Positions 45,574 through 57,769 of a stretch of DNA of 64,000 nt are shown here, piece by piece (positions within the stretch are counted from its first letter, which is position 1; each line of letters begins with the position of its first letter). The notes beneath the pieces were generated by a model. The model was not told the DNA's origin. It did no database searches and saw only the letters and a list, made by a program, of their open reading frames with translations. A program made the translations under genes and the position numbers. Source of the stretch: Fallopia convolvulus (lineage: Eukaryota; Streptophyta; Magnoliopsida; Caryophyllales; Polygonaceae); contig OZ024729.1 of the NCBI GenBank assembly GCA_964016875.1, positions 22,526,494 to 22,590,493 of the forward strand. The letters run 5' to 3'.

Positions 45574-48267
45574 ATGCCTAGAGGAGCTTCTTTGAGCCCC
45601 CCACCAGGCTTCGTGTTCAAAGTTCAAGAGAGATTCTACGAGAAGGCTTCCGAGTCAGTAGGGAGTGTAGAGACTAGTGACTCTCAGAACTCGAGGTCTC
45701 CCTCGTTGGTTTTCAGCAACCCTTCTTCCAGCGACTCCGTTGTTTCCATCAACTCGCGCTTCTCCCGACTTCGCGCATCGTCTGGTGTCGAAATGGCCTC
45801 GTCCTCGATCTCTGATGAGGAAGTGGCTGGTGTTATTACGAGGTCGTCCGACTCCAACGACCTTGCGATCTTCTTTGCGGAGCACATCACCGACGTTTTG
45901 TCCAGCGTGCTGCCCGTCCTCGAGGAGCATATTCCCATGTCCTTGGGCTCGAAAGGGACCTTTCTATCCGAGGGGCAGCCTACAACCTTGGAACTTAAAG
46001 ACATCGCGAAGATCACTAAGGACTTCGCCTGGCCCGAGGGGGTTGAGCTAGCGCTCCCCGAAGGAGAGGGTTGCTCCTTGGCGTCATACGACAGATGCGT
46101 GCTCGTGCATCTGTTCAGCCTTCAGGTTGGCTTCAGGCTACCTCTGGCCTCGCACATCGTCAATTTCCTATGGGCCATTCATGTCTGCCCCCAGCTTTTT
46201 CCAAATGCATGGAGGCTCCTGTGCGCCTACACCCTCCGCAGCCATGAGCTCGGGGATGGGCCCGACCTCGACACTATGTCGAGCTTATTTTTGGCGAGGA
46301 GGGAGCACGAGTCTTGCCTTGTCAACCTCAGCCTTCCTGGCGTTAAACTTACCACAGCCCCTTCGAACGTCGGGCCGTGGAAGAAGAAATGGTTTCTTGT
46401 CTGGGATCCTACCGGGAGGTATCTCAACTTTCCCACGGCCCGGGATCACTTCGTTCGGCCCAAGGGTACACAGAAAGTCGACGAGCTTAGGAAGCGATAC
46501 GCTCTTGAGCGCCAGGAGCCATAGCAGGAGTACTTGGCACATGACCGGCTTGAGCGGGCCGGCCTGAGCCTTAGCCTTCCACCCAGCGAGGGCGAAGAGG
46601 GTACTCACTTTCCCTTCTTTTTTGTTTTTTGTTTTCATTACTTGTTTTGAGTTTCGGCGCAACGCCCGGCCCCGTGGTTAAACCCCGCTTACCTAGTGAT
46701 GACCACGAGCCTCGCTCGGGTCATGCTAGCTTGATTCGTTGTGATGTCTCGTTTCTTGCTTTTTATCTAACCTATTTTTATGTCTTTCTTTGACAGTGGA
46801 CCTCTTTAACGCTCTAACCTCGAAGGCGCAGGGAAAGAGACCTGCGACTTCCACTTCCACCGCCCCGATTCCCCGCGGTCAAAAGGGCGTTGTTATAAAG
46901 GAACCAACCCCGCAGGGGAGGCCACCTACCTCGCAACCGAAGGTGACACCTCCGCCGTCGAAGGCGCCCGGGGTGGCGATTACTGAGGGGGTCTCGTCTA
47001 GAGGGGACGTTGCGAGAACGTCCTTTCAGGTTGCCCGAGGATCCGGCGACGGAGCCGGATCAAAGAGAAAAGAGTCCGAGGGTCCCCCCCCCCGCCAGGA
47101 CAAAACGAAAAAATAGAAGGGGGACGGCCAGAGAGGGACCTCGGGAGGGGAGATGGCCCCGCACTCTAGCCCCGCGAGCCGGTTTGTGTCCGTTGTCGAG
47201 CCTCCTGCCGGTAAGTTTCATTGCCCTGGACCCGCCCGGGGTGTGCCCAAGGATTGGGACAGGGCGGACTGGAAGGAAGAGGTTGCGTGGGCAAACAACC
47301 TCTCGGAGGCTGCCCTCAACGACGAGATCCTCCGCTACTCGGCAATGGTATGCCCTACTTCTTCGCGGTTGTTCTTTTCGTTGGTTCCCTTATTATCATC
47401 TTTGTTTTAACATGTTTTTTGGTTTTTCAGCATCATTTCTTCGAGAATTACAACTGCAGTCGCATCAGCCTCCTCCATAAGAAGATGGATAAGATGGAGG
47501 CGAAGCTCAAGGCCCACGACGCCGAGATCGAGAAGAAGAAAAAGGACCTCGCGGAGGCCGAGAGACGGATTCGGGCCGCCGAGGTTGCAGCGACGGACGA
47601 GGCCAAGGAGGCTGCCAGGGCCAAGGAGGAGGCAAAGAAGGCCAAGGAGGAGGGGGAAAAGGCCATTAGGGGTCTCGAGGGCGAGGTTGGGGACCTCAAG
47701 GCTGAGAATAACGAGCTCTGGGGTAAGCTGCCCGCGGAGCACAAATTCTTCAGGGAGAAGGAAGCGGAGCTCTTGAAGGCCGAGGAGGAGATCACCAGCC
47801 TCCGACAACGCATTAGCGAGCTCAACGAGGAAGTGGAGGCTGCGGGGCCCAAGTACGTGGAGTCTGCGGAGTACAAGGAGGAGTTGGTGGGCAGCGTGAA
47901 CAAGATGTTCCGCCAGGCCGTCCGCATGAGGGTCAAGCAGGCGGTGGTGAAGTATGGGCACATCGACCACCGCATTTCCTTCTTCAACCCCAACTACGCA
48001 ATCACCATGGGGGAGGAAACCGGGGAGGAGCCCGAGGGAGAATGCGAGTTCTTCATTAGAGAGGATGGGACCGTGGCTTCCGAGGCACCCCCCGCGGAGC
48101 ACCTCGGCCAGGGAAGCCCGAACCCCGTCGTCGTGAATTCTCATCCCACGACCGACGCGCCGAGCTCCCAGCCCGTCGTGATCTCTAACTCGCCCGTCCG
48201 CCAAACTCCCACGGAACCTACCGTCGAGGCCCCGAAAGAACCCGCCGCCGAGGTCCCGAATGAATGA
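45574..48267 (+). pseudogene. Antisense spliced gene of element C, unit 2
   Basis: ATG 45574 (MPRGASLSPPPGFVFK) is in frame here with the rest of exon 1 (45574-46600). Exon 2 is 46797-47347 and exon 3 is 47431-48267, with the same intron borders as unit 1. Two nonsense changes break it: TAG at about 46522 (Tyr in unit 1, after LERQEP) and TAG at about 47113 (Gln in unit 1, after DKTKK). The C-run in exon 2 is shorter but keeps the phase. The coiled-coil exon is open to VPNE. The good start here and the good body in unit 1 show that the ancestor was a complete long gene. Confidence 0.75.
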
Positions 48268-48513
48268 AGGATGCTCCTGACCTTTTAATGTTTTTTTTAT
48301 ATTTTCGTTATTTTGGTGGCCCCGCTTGGGTTTGTAATTAAGATACTTCAGCCCTTGTGGCCCTATTTTATGCAACTATCCTTGTTTTATGGTTGTGTTT
48401 GTATTTCTTGCTTTAGTTTACTTGTATGTATGCATCCCGATCCAACCCCATGGCCCGAGTGTCCCAATATTTGTGGCACCCTCGGGCCACATCGGGCGCT
48501 CGTTTTATACCGC

Positions 48514-48693
48514 GAACCCGAGCTTTGCTTGGATCGCGCATGATTGTTTTCGTGCCAAGATCACGAGCCTCGCTCGGATTTTACATGATCATTTTTATGT
48601 CGAGATCACGAGCCTTGCTTGGATCGCGCATGATAAATTTTATGCCGCGATCACGAGCCTTGCTCGGATCGTGCATGATTGTTTTTATTGTCT
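48514..48693. repeat. 45-bp minisatellite, 4 units, absent from unit 1
   Basis: Units at about 48514, 48559, 48604 and 48649 share gatcacgagcct, gctcggat and gcatgat followed by ttttatg. The array lies in the region of about 375 bp (about 48358-48733) that unit 1 lacks, just before the 54-bp array. Confidence 0.85.
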
Positions 48694-49214
48694 CCAACCC
48701 CAAGCGGGAAGCGAGGGGTGGGCTTCGCAACTTAAAACCGAAAATCTCCAACCCTAAGCGGGAAGCGAGGGGTGGACTTCCTAACTTAAAACCGAGAATC
48801 TCCAACCCCAAGCGGGAAGCGAGGGGTTGACTTCGCAACTTTAAACCGAGAATCTCCAACCCAAGCGGGAAGCGAGGGGTGGACTTCGCAACTTAAAACC
48901 GAGAATCTCCAACCCCAAGCGGGAAGTGAGGGGTGGACTTTGCAACTTAAAACCGAGAATCTCCAACCCCAAGCGGGAAGCAAGGGGTGGACTTCGCAAC
49001 TTAAAACCGAGAATCTCCAACCCCAAGCGGGAAGCGAGGGGTGGACTTCGCAACATAAAACCGAGAATCTCCAACCCCAAGCGGGAAGCGAGGGGTGGAC
49101 TTCGCAACTTAAAACCGAGAATCTCCAACCCCAAGCGGAAAGCGAGGGATGGACTTCGCAACATAAAACCGAGAATCTCCAACCCCAAGCGGGAAGCGAG
49201 GGGTGGACTTCGCA
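48690..49214. repeat. 54-bp minisatellite, 10 units (unit 2)
   Basis: Same unit as 15067-15759. Units 3-10 match units 2 and 7-13 of the other array in their variant marks, so a block of four units was gained there or lost here. Confidence 0.93.
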
Positions 49215-49299
49215 TGAAATTTTTATTTTTGAGACAGTTTTGAAAATTCCACAACCCTTTATTCACAAAATTTGTAGGAAATAGCGTAGTTTGGAGAGT

Positions 49300-51080
49300 T
49301 TACACATAATATTTTTTGAGCCGATCGATGTTCCATGTTTTGCTCAAGGTACGTCCCTCGCTGTCTTTGAGTTTGAAAGCCCCGGGCGCGACTTCCTCTC
49401 CGAGGAGGTATGGTCCCTCCCAATTGGGGTCCAGCTTGCCACCTTCGGTACGCCTCAAGACGAGGCCACCCGTGGCCAAGAACCGGGGTCTAATCTTTTT
49501 GTGGTGATAGACCGCCACACGTCGTTTGTATTCTCTAGAGCACAGGTCGGCCACCTTGCGCAACTCGTCCCTAAATAGCAGTTAGACCTTGAGGTTGGCC
49601 TCATTCTCTTTTTCATTGAAGTCAAAAACTCTCACTGAAGGGACCAAGGTCTCCACTAGGACTAGCGCTTCTGCCCCGTATGTTAGAGCGAAAGGTGTTT
49701 CGCCCGTTGCGCGACGTGCGGTGGTGCGATATGTCCATAGGACAAGTGGGAGAAGCTCCGCCCAACGACCTTGCGCCATGCCTAGGCGCTTCTTCAGATC
49801 GGATAAGATACGGGCATTGACGTTCTCCACCTGGCTGTTGGACTGAGGGTGGGCCACGGAGGAAAACTTGAGGGTTATGCGGAGGTCGGAGTAGAAGGTT
49901 CGGGTCTCCTCGCAATCAAATTGGGGGCCATGGTCAGTCATGATGGTCATGGGAACGCCAAAGCGGCAAACGAGGTTCTTCCACAAGAAGTCGCAGACCT
50001 TTGTCCCCGTGATCTTTGCCATTGCTTGTGCCTCGACCCACTTCGTGAAATAGTCGACGATGACCAAGATATACCGCACCTGGCCAACAGCCTTGGGGAA
50101 GGGGCCGAGGATGTCCATCCCCCACATTGCGAAGGGACATGGCGCGTGGATGGAGCGAAGACGCGAGGTCGGGGCATGCTGCAGGTTACCGTGCTTCTGA
50201 CACCTGTCACATCGCTGGACATAGGCCCTCGCGTCTTGCCGGAGAGTGGGCCAGAAGTATCCCAAATGGGTGATTTTATGTGATTGGGATCGCCACCCTG
50301 GGTGGCCGCCACAGACCCCCTCGTGTGCCTCATAGAGGATATGCTCCGTAGACTCGGTCGGCACACACAGCAGGTTGGGCTCGGCATAGCCTCGGAGATA
50401 GAGACGGTCGCCGATGACGCAATAGCGTGCCGCCTGCATTTTCAATTTCCGAGCCTCCGCGGGGTCCTCTGGTAGTACGCCGCTTTCCACGTATCGCGTG
50501 ATCGGGGTCCTCCAGTCCCCAGTGGTGACGGAGAGAACCTCGCTGGTTACACTCCGCGAGTGTTTTCTTTCTACCATCACGATATTTCCTACCTTCAAGG
50601 GGAGGGCAGAGCCCAACCTCGCGAGAGCATCCGCCTTCGTGTTCGAGGTTCGCGGGATGGACTCTATCGCAAAGGTTTCTAGGCACGACACCAAGGCCTT
50701 AACTTTCTCTCGGTACGCAAGCAGGAACCCCGTCCGGGTGTCGTATTGCCCGTTGAGCTGACGTGCAACTAGCTTGGAGTCGGTGTAGACCCTGATTTTG
50801 CGGGCTCCACTGAGGAGCACCATCTCTATCCCGGCGATCATGGCCTCATATTCGGCCTCGTTGTTGGTGGCATCGAAGGCGAAGTTAAGGGCGTACTCCG
50901 TCTCGATCGAGGGACCGACGAGGAACACGCCAGCCCCGCCACCGGCATCACATCATGAACCATCAATGAATACCTTCCACTCCTCCGAGCTCGCATCAGC
51001 TTCGGGGAAGGTGACCTCCACCATGAAGTCAGCGAGGGCTTGTCCCTACATTGTGATTCTAGGGAGGTAGCTGATGTCAA
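49300..51080 (-). pseudogene. Element C archaeal-type RNase H and integrase, unit 2
   Basis: A frame of 448 codons (50928-49582) runs from the second RNase H (NNEAEYEAMI, YTDSKLVARQL, KADALARLGS) through integrase: YEAHEGVCGGHPG, CDRCQKHG, WGMDILG, VDYFTKWVE, TDHGPQF, SQVENVN, so D-D-E is intact. A TAA after NEANLKV (about 49582) and a stop upstream at DGS (about 50955, shared with unit 1) break the chain. The C-terminal part (49563-49300) ends DRLKKYYV. Confidence 0.87.
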
Positions 51081-52503
51081 ACTCGGAGAGCTCGACTGCC
51101 TACTTCGTCATTCGCCCGGAGAGGGCGGGCTGGTGGAGGATTTGTTGAAGTGGGAGGTCAGAGAGGACCTGAATGGGGTGCGCGTGGAAGTAAGGGCGCA
51201 GGCTCCTGGCGGCATTTATGACGGCCAGTGCCATCTTCTCCGCCGGGGAGTATCGCTGCTTCGCGGGCTGGAGCACGCGACTTGTGAAGTAGACTGGGAG
51301 CGTGGCTTTTCTGGTTAGCATCGCGCTGACCGTCTCTGGGCTTACCGCCACATATAACTGCAAGTCCTCGCCTGCCATTGGAGGTGACAACGTTGGGAGC
51401 TTTGATAGGAAGGCTTTTAGCTCGGAAAAAGCGAGCTCTAGCCCCTCGTCCCAAACAAACTTGTCGTTCTTCTTGAGGGCAGCAAAGAAGGGCAGGGACT
51501 TGTCCGCCAAGCGGGAGCAAAACCTCCCCAAGTAGTTCACGGCGTCGTTGAGACGTTGTACCGCTGTGCGAGATCGCGGCGACCTCATTGAGAGAATCGA
51601 CTCGACCTTGGAGGGGTTGATGTCGATCACGCGCTAGCTGATCATGAAGCCTAGGAACTTCCCCGACGACACGCCGAAGACGCACTTCTCGGGGTTTAGG
51701 ATGAGACGATTGTGCCTGAGGGTCGAGGTCGGCCAGATGCTCCTCAAGGCTTTCGCTCCGCACCACGATGTCTTCGACGTAGGCCGACACGTTTCTCCCA
51801 AAAGGCTTTTGAAGACCCGGTCAACGAGACGTTGGAAAGTCGCCCCTGCATTTTTGAGGCCGAAGGGCATGACCTTTTAGCAGTATGTACCCCGCTGCGT
51901 GATAAAGGACGTCTCCTCCTCGTCACGCGGACTCATCGAGATCTGATTGTATCCTGAGTACGCATCGAGGAAACTCAAGACCCCGTGCCCCGCGGTTGAA
52001 TCAACTAGTTCGTCGATCGAGGGCAGGGGGTAGCTGTCTTTGGGGCACGCTTTATTGAGGTCCTTGAAGTCTACGCACATCCGCCATTTGCCGCTGGCCT
52101 TTTAGACCAGCACGACGTTGGACAACCATTTCGGGTACTGGACCTCGCGGATAAACCCCGCGGCCAGCAGCTTAGCCACCTCGTCATTCGCGGCGTTTGC
52201 CCTTTCCTCGTTCATCTTTCTTCGTCGTTGTACGACAGGGCGAGTGGTGACGTCGACGTTCAAGGAGTGTTGGGCCACGGTGCGCGGGACGCCGCGGAGG
52301 TCCTTGGCGGTCCAAGACAACGTATCGCGGAATCTGGACAGTAGGGCCTCCAGCGACTCCGCCAATTTCCCGGAGAGACATTCTCCCAAGTAGATCTTCT
52401 CGGCCTCATTCCCGAAGGGGGTAATCACCCTTCTTTCTGCCTCGGGGATGGGGATCGTGAAGTCCCGGACTTCGAGGTCGGCCTCGCCGGGGGACTCCAC
52501 CAT
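51081..52503 (-). pseudogene. Element C reverse transcriptase and first RNase H, unit 2
   Basis: Same domains and same YVED box (Glu codon 51773-51775) as unit 1. Shared in-frame stops are at 52102-52104, at about 51634 and after SGRMTK near 51100. A further stop replaces the Tyr after GTYC (about 51879; cttttagc here, cttatagc in unit 1). Confidence 0.88.
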
Positions 52504-53300
52504 GAACATCGGGCATTTCTGTTTTGCCGAGGTCGCATAGAAAACGGGACCCTCCTCCTGGTTGCCCTTTACCTCTCCAACCCCGCCGTCAACGGGGAAT
52601 TTCATCTTCAGGTGATAGATGGAGACTACCGCCTGGAATTTCATCAGGGACACCCTCCCGATGATTACATTCCACACCGAAGGCAAGTGTACCACGGTGA
52701 ACTCCACCATCTCAGTCCTCCTCGTGGAGTCGGTGCCCAGCGTCATCCAAAGGTCTATGAGACCTGCTACGTCGACCTCGTCCCCGAGAAGGAGGTGAGC
52801 TTCCTAGCGTAGGGCTTCAAGGATGTTTCGGAGATGCCCAACTGCTCGAAGGCGCCGTAGTACATAATGTCCACGGAGGATCCCGTGTCCACCGGTACTC
52901 GCTTTACCATTTTCGAGCCCACTTGAGCGTGCACCACCAAGGGGTCGGAATGCGGCATGTGGAGTCCCTCGGCATCTTCGGAGGTGAAGGCCAAGCCTAC
53001 GTGAGACCGCGAGGTCTGGGCGACGCTAAATACCGAGGGCTCATGATGGCTTGCCCTCGCGTAACTCTTTCTTTCTGCTTGGCTTGATCCAGCCAACGAT
53101 GGTCCACCCGAGATGGTATGGATATACCCATCGGATGTTGTTGTCTGCCCAGACCGTGCCTGCTTCGCGGGAGCCTGCTGCTCGACGTTGTTGGCCTGAG
53201 CTTGACTCAGGCCTCGTGGTACGGTGTTCGCGCCTGACGCGGGGTTGGCACGTCCCTTTTCGTTTAGGTTGTACAAAGGGTCGCCTTTTCCCTTATAGCC
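52504..53300 (-). pseudogene. Element C protease region, unit 2
   Basis: VPVDTGSSVDIMYY is intact. One missing C near 52785 (gtccccgag for gtcccccgag) shifts the frame after KLTSFSG. The segment after the shift (WNVIIGRVSLMKF) stays open and runs directly into RT without the stop that unit 1 has. Confidence 0.83.
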
Positions 53301-54589
53301 TCGTTGCTTTCCACCGAAGCAGTTCCAATTGCCACCGCGGTTGTTGTTACGGTTGGCGTCGTTCCCGTTGTTATTGTTGTTGTTGCTTCTGTTGTTGTTG
53401 TTGTAGTTCCTGTTGTTGTTGTTGTTGACGGGGTTTTGGGCCTGCGTTACATACGCATCCCTCGCGGGCGGTGCGGTCACCTTCGCCTTTCCTTTAGCCT
53501 CGGCGACGATTTCCTTGTCGGTCTTCGGTCGTGAGCTCTAGTTTATGGCATCCTCGGCATACACCTGGGACGTGATCCGGGCGCACAGGTTGTCGTACGT
53601 CGTTAGGCATTTCAAGAAAATGTAAGTCTTGAAAGGCCCCGCACACAGGTTGCCCATGAGGGTATCTCGCACCGATGATTCGTCGATATGTGCGATCTCC
53701 GCTACTGCGGTGGTGAACCTCGTGAAGAAGGTGCCCAACAGCTCGCCCTCTCCCTACTCGATACCGCGGAGATCCCGCATGTTCTTCTTGCGCTTCCTCG
53801 AGTCGTTGAAGTGTATGACAAAGGATTCACACAGCTGAGCGAACGAGGCCACAGACCCTATTTTGAGGCTTATGAACCACGTCATCGCGGCCTTGTCCAG
53901 GGTGGTGGGGAAGATGTGGCAGAATATGGCATCATTGTAGGAATTGACATTCATTTGGATGGCGAAGTGCTTCACGTGCTCCTCCGGGTCAGTCGTGCCG
54001 TCGTAGAGTCCCATTTGTGGCCAATGGAAACCTTTGGGCATAGGCGCGCCCTGAATCTCGTCCACGAATGGAGAGGTGCACCGGGTCTCGACGGGCTATC
54101 GGCGCGACCTTGATTTCAAAGGGTGCATCGACGTCATTGGCCTCGATTTGTGGGGATGCAGAGCACTCCCCGCTGTTTCGGACAGCTCCGTGTCCTGTAT
54201 TCACGAACATCGTGAGCGGGACAGCGAGATCTGCATGGGGTCCCGGGGAGGCCTCTCTGTTGATGAGCCGTTGGTGGAGGTCTCGTGTTCCGGCACATGC
54301 CCAGGGACGTACGCAGGTACGTACTCGGAGTGGGGTTGCCCCGGGGGGGAACAGGGACGTACGAAGGGGCGAAGCCCTGCTAGTAATTCCCATAGCCCGG
54401 GTAGGGATATGGGTTCGGGGGTGCACCGCCCTGCTCGTACCCTTGGAATGGGTAGGGGTTTTGTGGGGCGGTGTACGTCCAACCCGGGGGGACCATGAAC
54501 AGGCAGCCCGGAGGTCCCGCGCCCATCCACTGCGCGATTTCGGGCATGTTATCGGGGTGTTGGGGGAAGATATTGTTTGGGCAAGCCAT
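53301..54589 (-). pseudogene. Element C gag, unit 2
   Basis: ATG 54589 (MACPNNIFPQHPDN). The Trp at the unit 1 stop is kept (IAQWMGAG). A stop after GYGNY near 54380 and a one-base gain near 54340 break the Pro-rich part. The gag domain (LYDGTTDPEEHVKHF) is at about 54020-53754, with the shared stop after MRDLRGIE. A further TAG (about 53540) replaces Gln after DAIN. The Asn-rich tract is shorter than in unit 1. Confidence 0.83.
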
Positions 54590-54647
54590 TTTAAGGGGAT
54601 CGAAGCCAAGGTTTGCAAAAATCGAGGAACTGCTTAGGATGAAGAGG

Positions 54648-54665
54648 TTCCCACAAACGGCGCCA
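54648..54665 (-). promoter_or_regulatory. Primer-binding site of element C (unit 2)
   Basis: Minus-strand TGGCGCCGTTTGTGGGAA, one base from the LTR border at 54667. Confidence 0.88.
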
Positions 54666-54666
54666 G

Positions 54667-54908
54667 TGATGAAACCCGAAATAAACCGTCGCTAGAAGAC
54701 AAGAAACGAGATTCTTTTATTCGATTGTGCAAACGCTTGATCTTTATTTATTATTATCTTACAACGAGGTTACAAACCAACGAGGCTTACAAACAGACGA
54801 GATTGACACCCTAGACCTCCTACGAGTATTCGAGATCTCGATCTAACCATGTTCGAGATCTCCTAATAGCTATGTGATTCTACCACCTACGGATCACTTG
54901 ATGGACTT
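54667..54908 (-). repeat. 5' LTR of C, U5/R end only (unit 2)
   Basis: It matches 43307-43548 and ends at gatggactt, exactly as in unit 1, where A begins. Confidence 0.92.
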
Positions 54909-55317
54909 TGTTAGACCCAGAATTTAGGTGACGAAGCGTTGCGCCATGGACAGAGAATCTCCAACGCATACAGAATTATGGAAGATCTTCGAGATTGACT
55001 AAGTCGGTTGGAGGAGAGAGGGTCCGAGATATGTTTGTTATAAGATAGATTTTTCTCCAGATTGTATTCGTTATAAGATAGAAATAAGCCGATTTGTTGG
55101 TTAAAGATAGGATTATATCTTTGATTAAGATAGGATATGCTCTAGAGGGCTATATAAGCCAATGTAACCCTTAGGGGAAAGGGACGATCCATTCATACTA
55201 ATTCTTCTGATTTCTACATCAATAAAACACACGCCTTCGTTCATATTCTTCTTAGTTCATTCGATCAAGGCCCGATCTAAGCCAAGGTTCTACCTTTGGT
55301 AAATTTTGCCTCAAACA
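54909..55317 (+). repeat. 5' LTR of A (unit 2)
   Basis: 409 bp, TGTTAGACCC to CTCAAACA, with the TATA-like box and AATAAA kept. Confidence 0.94.
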
Positions 55318-55320
55318 ATT

Positions 55321-55338
55321 TGGCGCCCACCGTGGGGC
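55321..55338 (+). promoter_or_regulatory. Primer-binding site of A (unit 2)
   Basis: TGGCGCCCACCGTGGGGC, 3 nt inside the LTR. Confidence 0.88.
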
Positions 55339-55399
55339 CCTGATCGATACAACCCTCAGAAGAATCACCATTCTACTTCCTTCCGAATCAGAGAACGCG

Positions 55400-57081
55400 A
55401 TGTCTAAAAACGGCGAGGGAAGTCCTAAAACTCCAATCGTCGGGGACGACCAAAACCTTGAGAACCAAGGCAATCGGTCTCAGGATGAGGAGATGTCGGA
55501 CCTTAGACAACGCATGGAATTCCTCCAGAAGGCGCTGAGCGAACAAAAAGCTTTTACGACGCTCATGTAGAACGCCTCACCGCCAAAAACGGCCAACTCA
55601 AGCAACAATACGAGGTCCTGGCTACGGGGCGTCGCTCCCTCCGTGTCACCCGACGCACTGACGGAATAATAAGAAGGCTAGATTTCGACGGTGGAGAAGG
55701 AACTTCTGGAAAGGGTGCAGACCTGGATCCCCGAGACAAGACACACGCGCAACGAGACGCGACTCCGGAGCCCATTGGTCGAGTCCGCCACGGAGAAGTC
55801 TCCCACGACGATAATCCTCCAAACAATCTCCGGTCAGCGGCTAACCAACGCCGAGCGCCATCTCAAGGAGTTTGGATCAAAGATGAAGGTACCGATGGGG
55901 AGGATCGAGAACGGCTCGAGCCTGTCGATATAGACGCAGCCATCCGAAGAAAAGTAACCGAGCAGATAGGCGCCATCGCTGACCAACTCCGGAGGGGAAG
56001 CCGAGGTTTCCAACCTTTGGAGCCTGAAGCACCCGACGGCTTCGACGAGTCTCCATTCTCTCGTCGAATCGCCCGAGTAGAGATTCCAAAAAAGTTCTCC
56101 GTACCAAGCATGCCCACGTATAATGGGACTACGGATCTGAACGAGCATGTGGCCATATACAAACAGTATATGATGACGAGTGCGGTCCCATCCCACTCAA
56201 AAGAAGCAATGATGTGCAAAGGATTCGGCACGACCTTAACGGGGCCTGCTCTAACCTGGTTCATCAACCTCCCTCGTGGGAGCATTAGGTCCTTTGCGGA
56301 TCTCTCAGACACCTTCCGGTCCCAATTCGCGAGCAGCCGCAAATTTGAGAAGCAATCCAGCGACCTCTATCGGATCCGCCAACGCCACCAAGAAACTACC
56401 AGAGAATTCTTGGATCGCTTCAATCGCGAGAAAATCTCCATCCCGTCTTGCGACGTGACGACCGCAGTGGAAGCATTTAGACAAGGGGTCATCCCCGATG
56501 GCGGCCTGTACAAGGAATTAACTAAGCACCCTTGCGCCACATTTGAAGAGGTACAAGCCAGGGCTTTGGCACACGTCCGGTTGGAAGAAGATAGGACCCT
56601 GAGGAAATGATCGTCAGAGAGGGAGAAAACCGAAAAAGGGGACCTATTGAGGTTCAACAGATCAGAGGAAAGACCGTCGCGCCCATCCTTACTCACGGCC
56701 TACCTCAGGGCAGGTCAACGTGACCAGAGCACGATGGACGAATGATAAAGAACGGGAACCCATGCCGCCCTCGCTCGAGTCCTTCAGACTTAACATATCT
56801 ACGGAGAAGCTGCTCCGAAACATGGCGAAGCAAGGAGAACTAGTGAGGTGGCCGAGAAAGGACAGAACTCCTCACCCGGGAGGAGACACGACTAAGTGGT
56901 GCGATTACCACGAGTACCACGGACACTGGACTCGGGACTGCCTTATGCTATGAAAGGAATTGGCCCACCTATTCGCGGAAGGAAGAATAAAAGACGTAGC
57001 TCCAGACGCTCGAGTACCCAAAGATTTGCTGGAGAATTCTCAAGTCGAGCACCAAGAAAGGCGAAATCCCCCAACACCTGA
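55400..57081 (+). pseudogene. Element A gag, unit 2
   Basis: ATG 55400 (MSKNGEGSPK). A lost A near 55548 shifts the frame after LSEQK. The gag domain (56017-56610) has YNGTTDLNEHVAIY and ALTWFINLPRGSI. A TGA follows RTLRK (56608), then small deletions. The knuckle-like CDYHEYHGHWTRDC is at about 56900, with a TGA soon after (CTATGA). The 8 extra bases of the central copy are absent here, so the two copies are broken at different places. Confidence 0.87.
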
Positions 57082-57709
57082 CAAAGTGGTCAACGTAATA
57101 TCCGGAGGGTCAAGCATCTGCGGACTATTGTACTCAGCAGCAAAACGCCACGCAAGGGAAAGCAGCTTCAATCGACCTCAATCGTCGAGGCATCGCGCCA
57201 GAGAATCTCCAGGACCAGCCATCGTGTTTGACGACACCGATGCAGAGAACACTTCCGAGCCGCATCACGATGGTCTTGTAATATCCTTGCATATTGGGAA
57301 CGTGCTGATGAAAAGGGTATTGATTGATACAGGAAGCTCCACGAATCTCATGACCCTTGCCGCCTTGAAAGAGATGGGTTTGTCCGAAAACGACGTTCAT
57401 AAACACCCGGTGCCTCTAATAGGGTTCAGCGGCGAGGTCAAGCATACCGTGGGCAACATCGCCATCCCAACCTTCGCCAAAGGCGTAAATATGCAGGTCA
57501 ACTTCCTCGTGATGGATTGCCCCTCATGCTACAACGTAATCTTGGGACGCCCTTGGTTACATGACATGAAAGCCGTAGCTTCCACCTACCACCAAACAGT
57601 GAAGTTTCCAACGCCATGGGGGATAGAAGAAATTCGCGGGGATCAGAGGTTGGCTAGAGAGTGCTATAAGGCAGCACTCAAGCCAACCACTCTGAGACCT
57701 GAGGCATAG
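56960..57709 (+). pseudogene. Element A protease, unit 2
   Basis: An open frame joins the end of gag to the protease (VLIDTGSSTNLM, CYNVILGRPWLHDM). The stop that interrupts the central copy near 23773 is an Arg codon here. It ends at the shared TAG after LRPEA. Confidence 0.87.
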
Positions 57710-57769
57710 CAATTACAGAACGTCACTCCTCCGCCAGAACGAACTGAAGACGGAGAAAAACCGGAGGAA

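Larger units (their letters stand above)
43307..54908 (-). mobile_element. Tat-lineage element C (unit 2), 5' LTR interrupted
   Basis: Same order and polarity as 9995-21463. It is cut at the same base of its 5' LTR (54908) by the LTR of A. Differences from unit 1 are a 4-unit shorter minisatellite, an extra stretch of about 375 bp with a 45-bp repeat before it, and an open archaeal RNase H-integrase frame. Confidence 0.88.
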
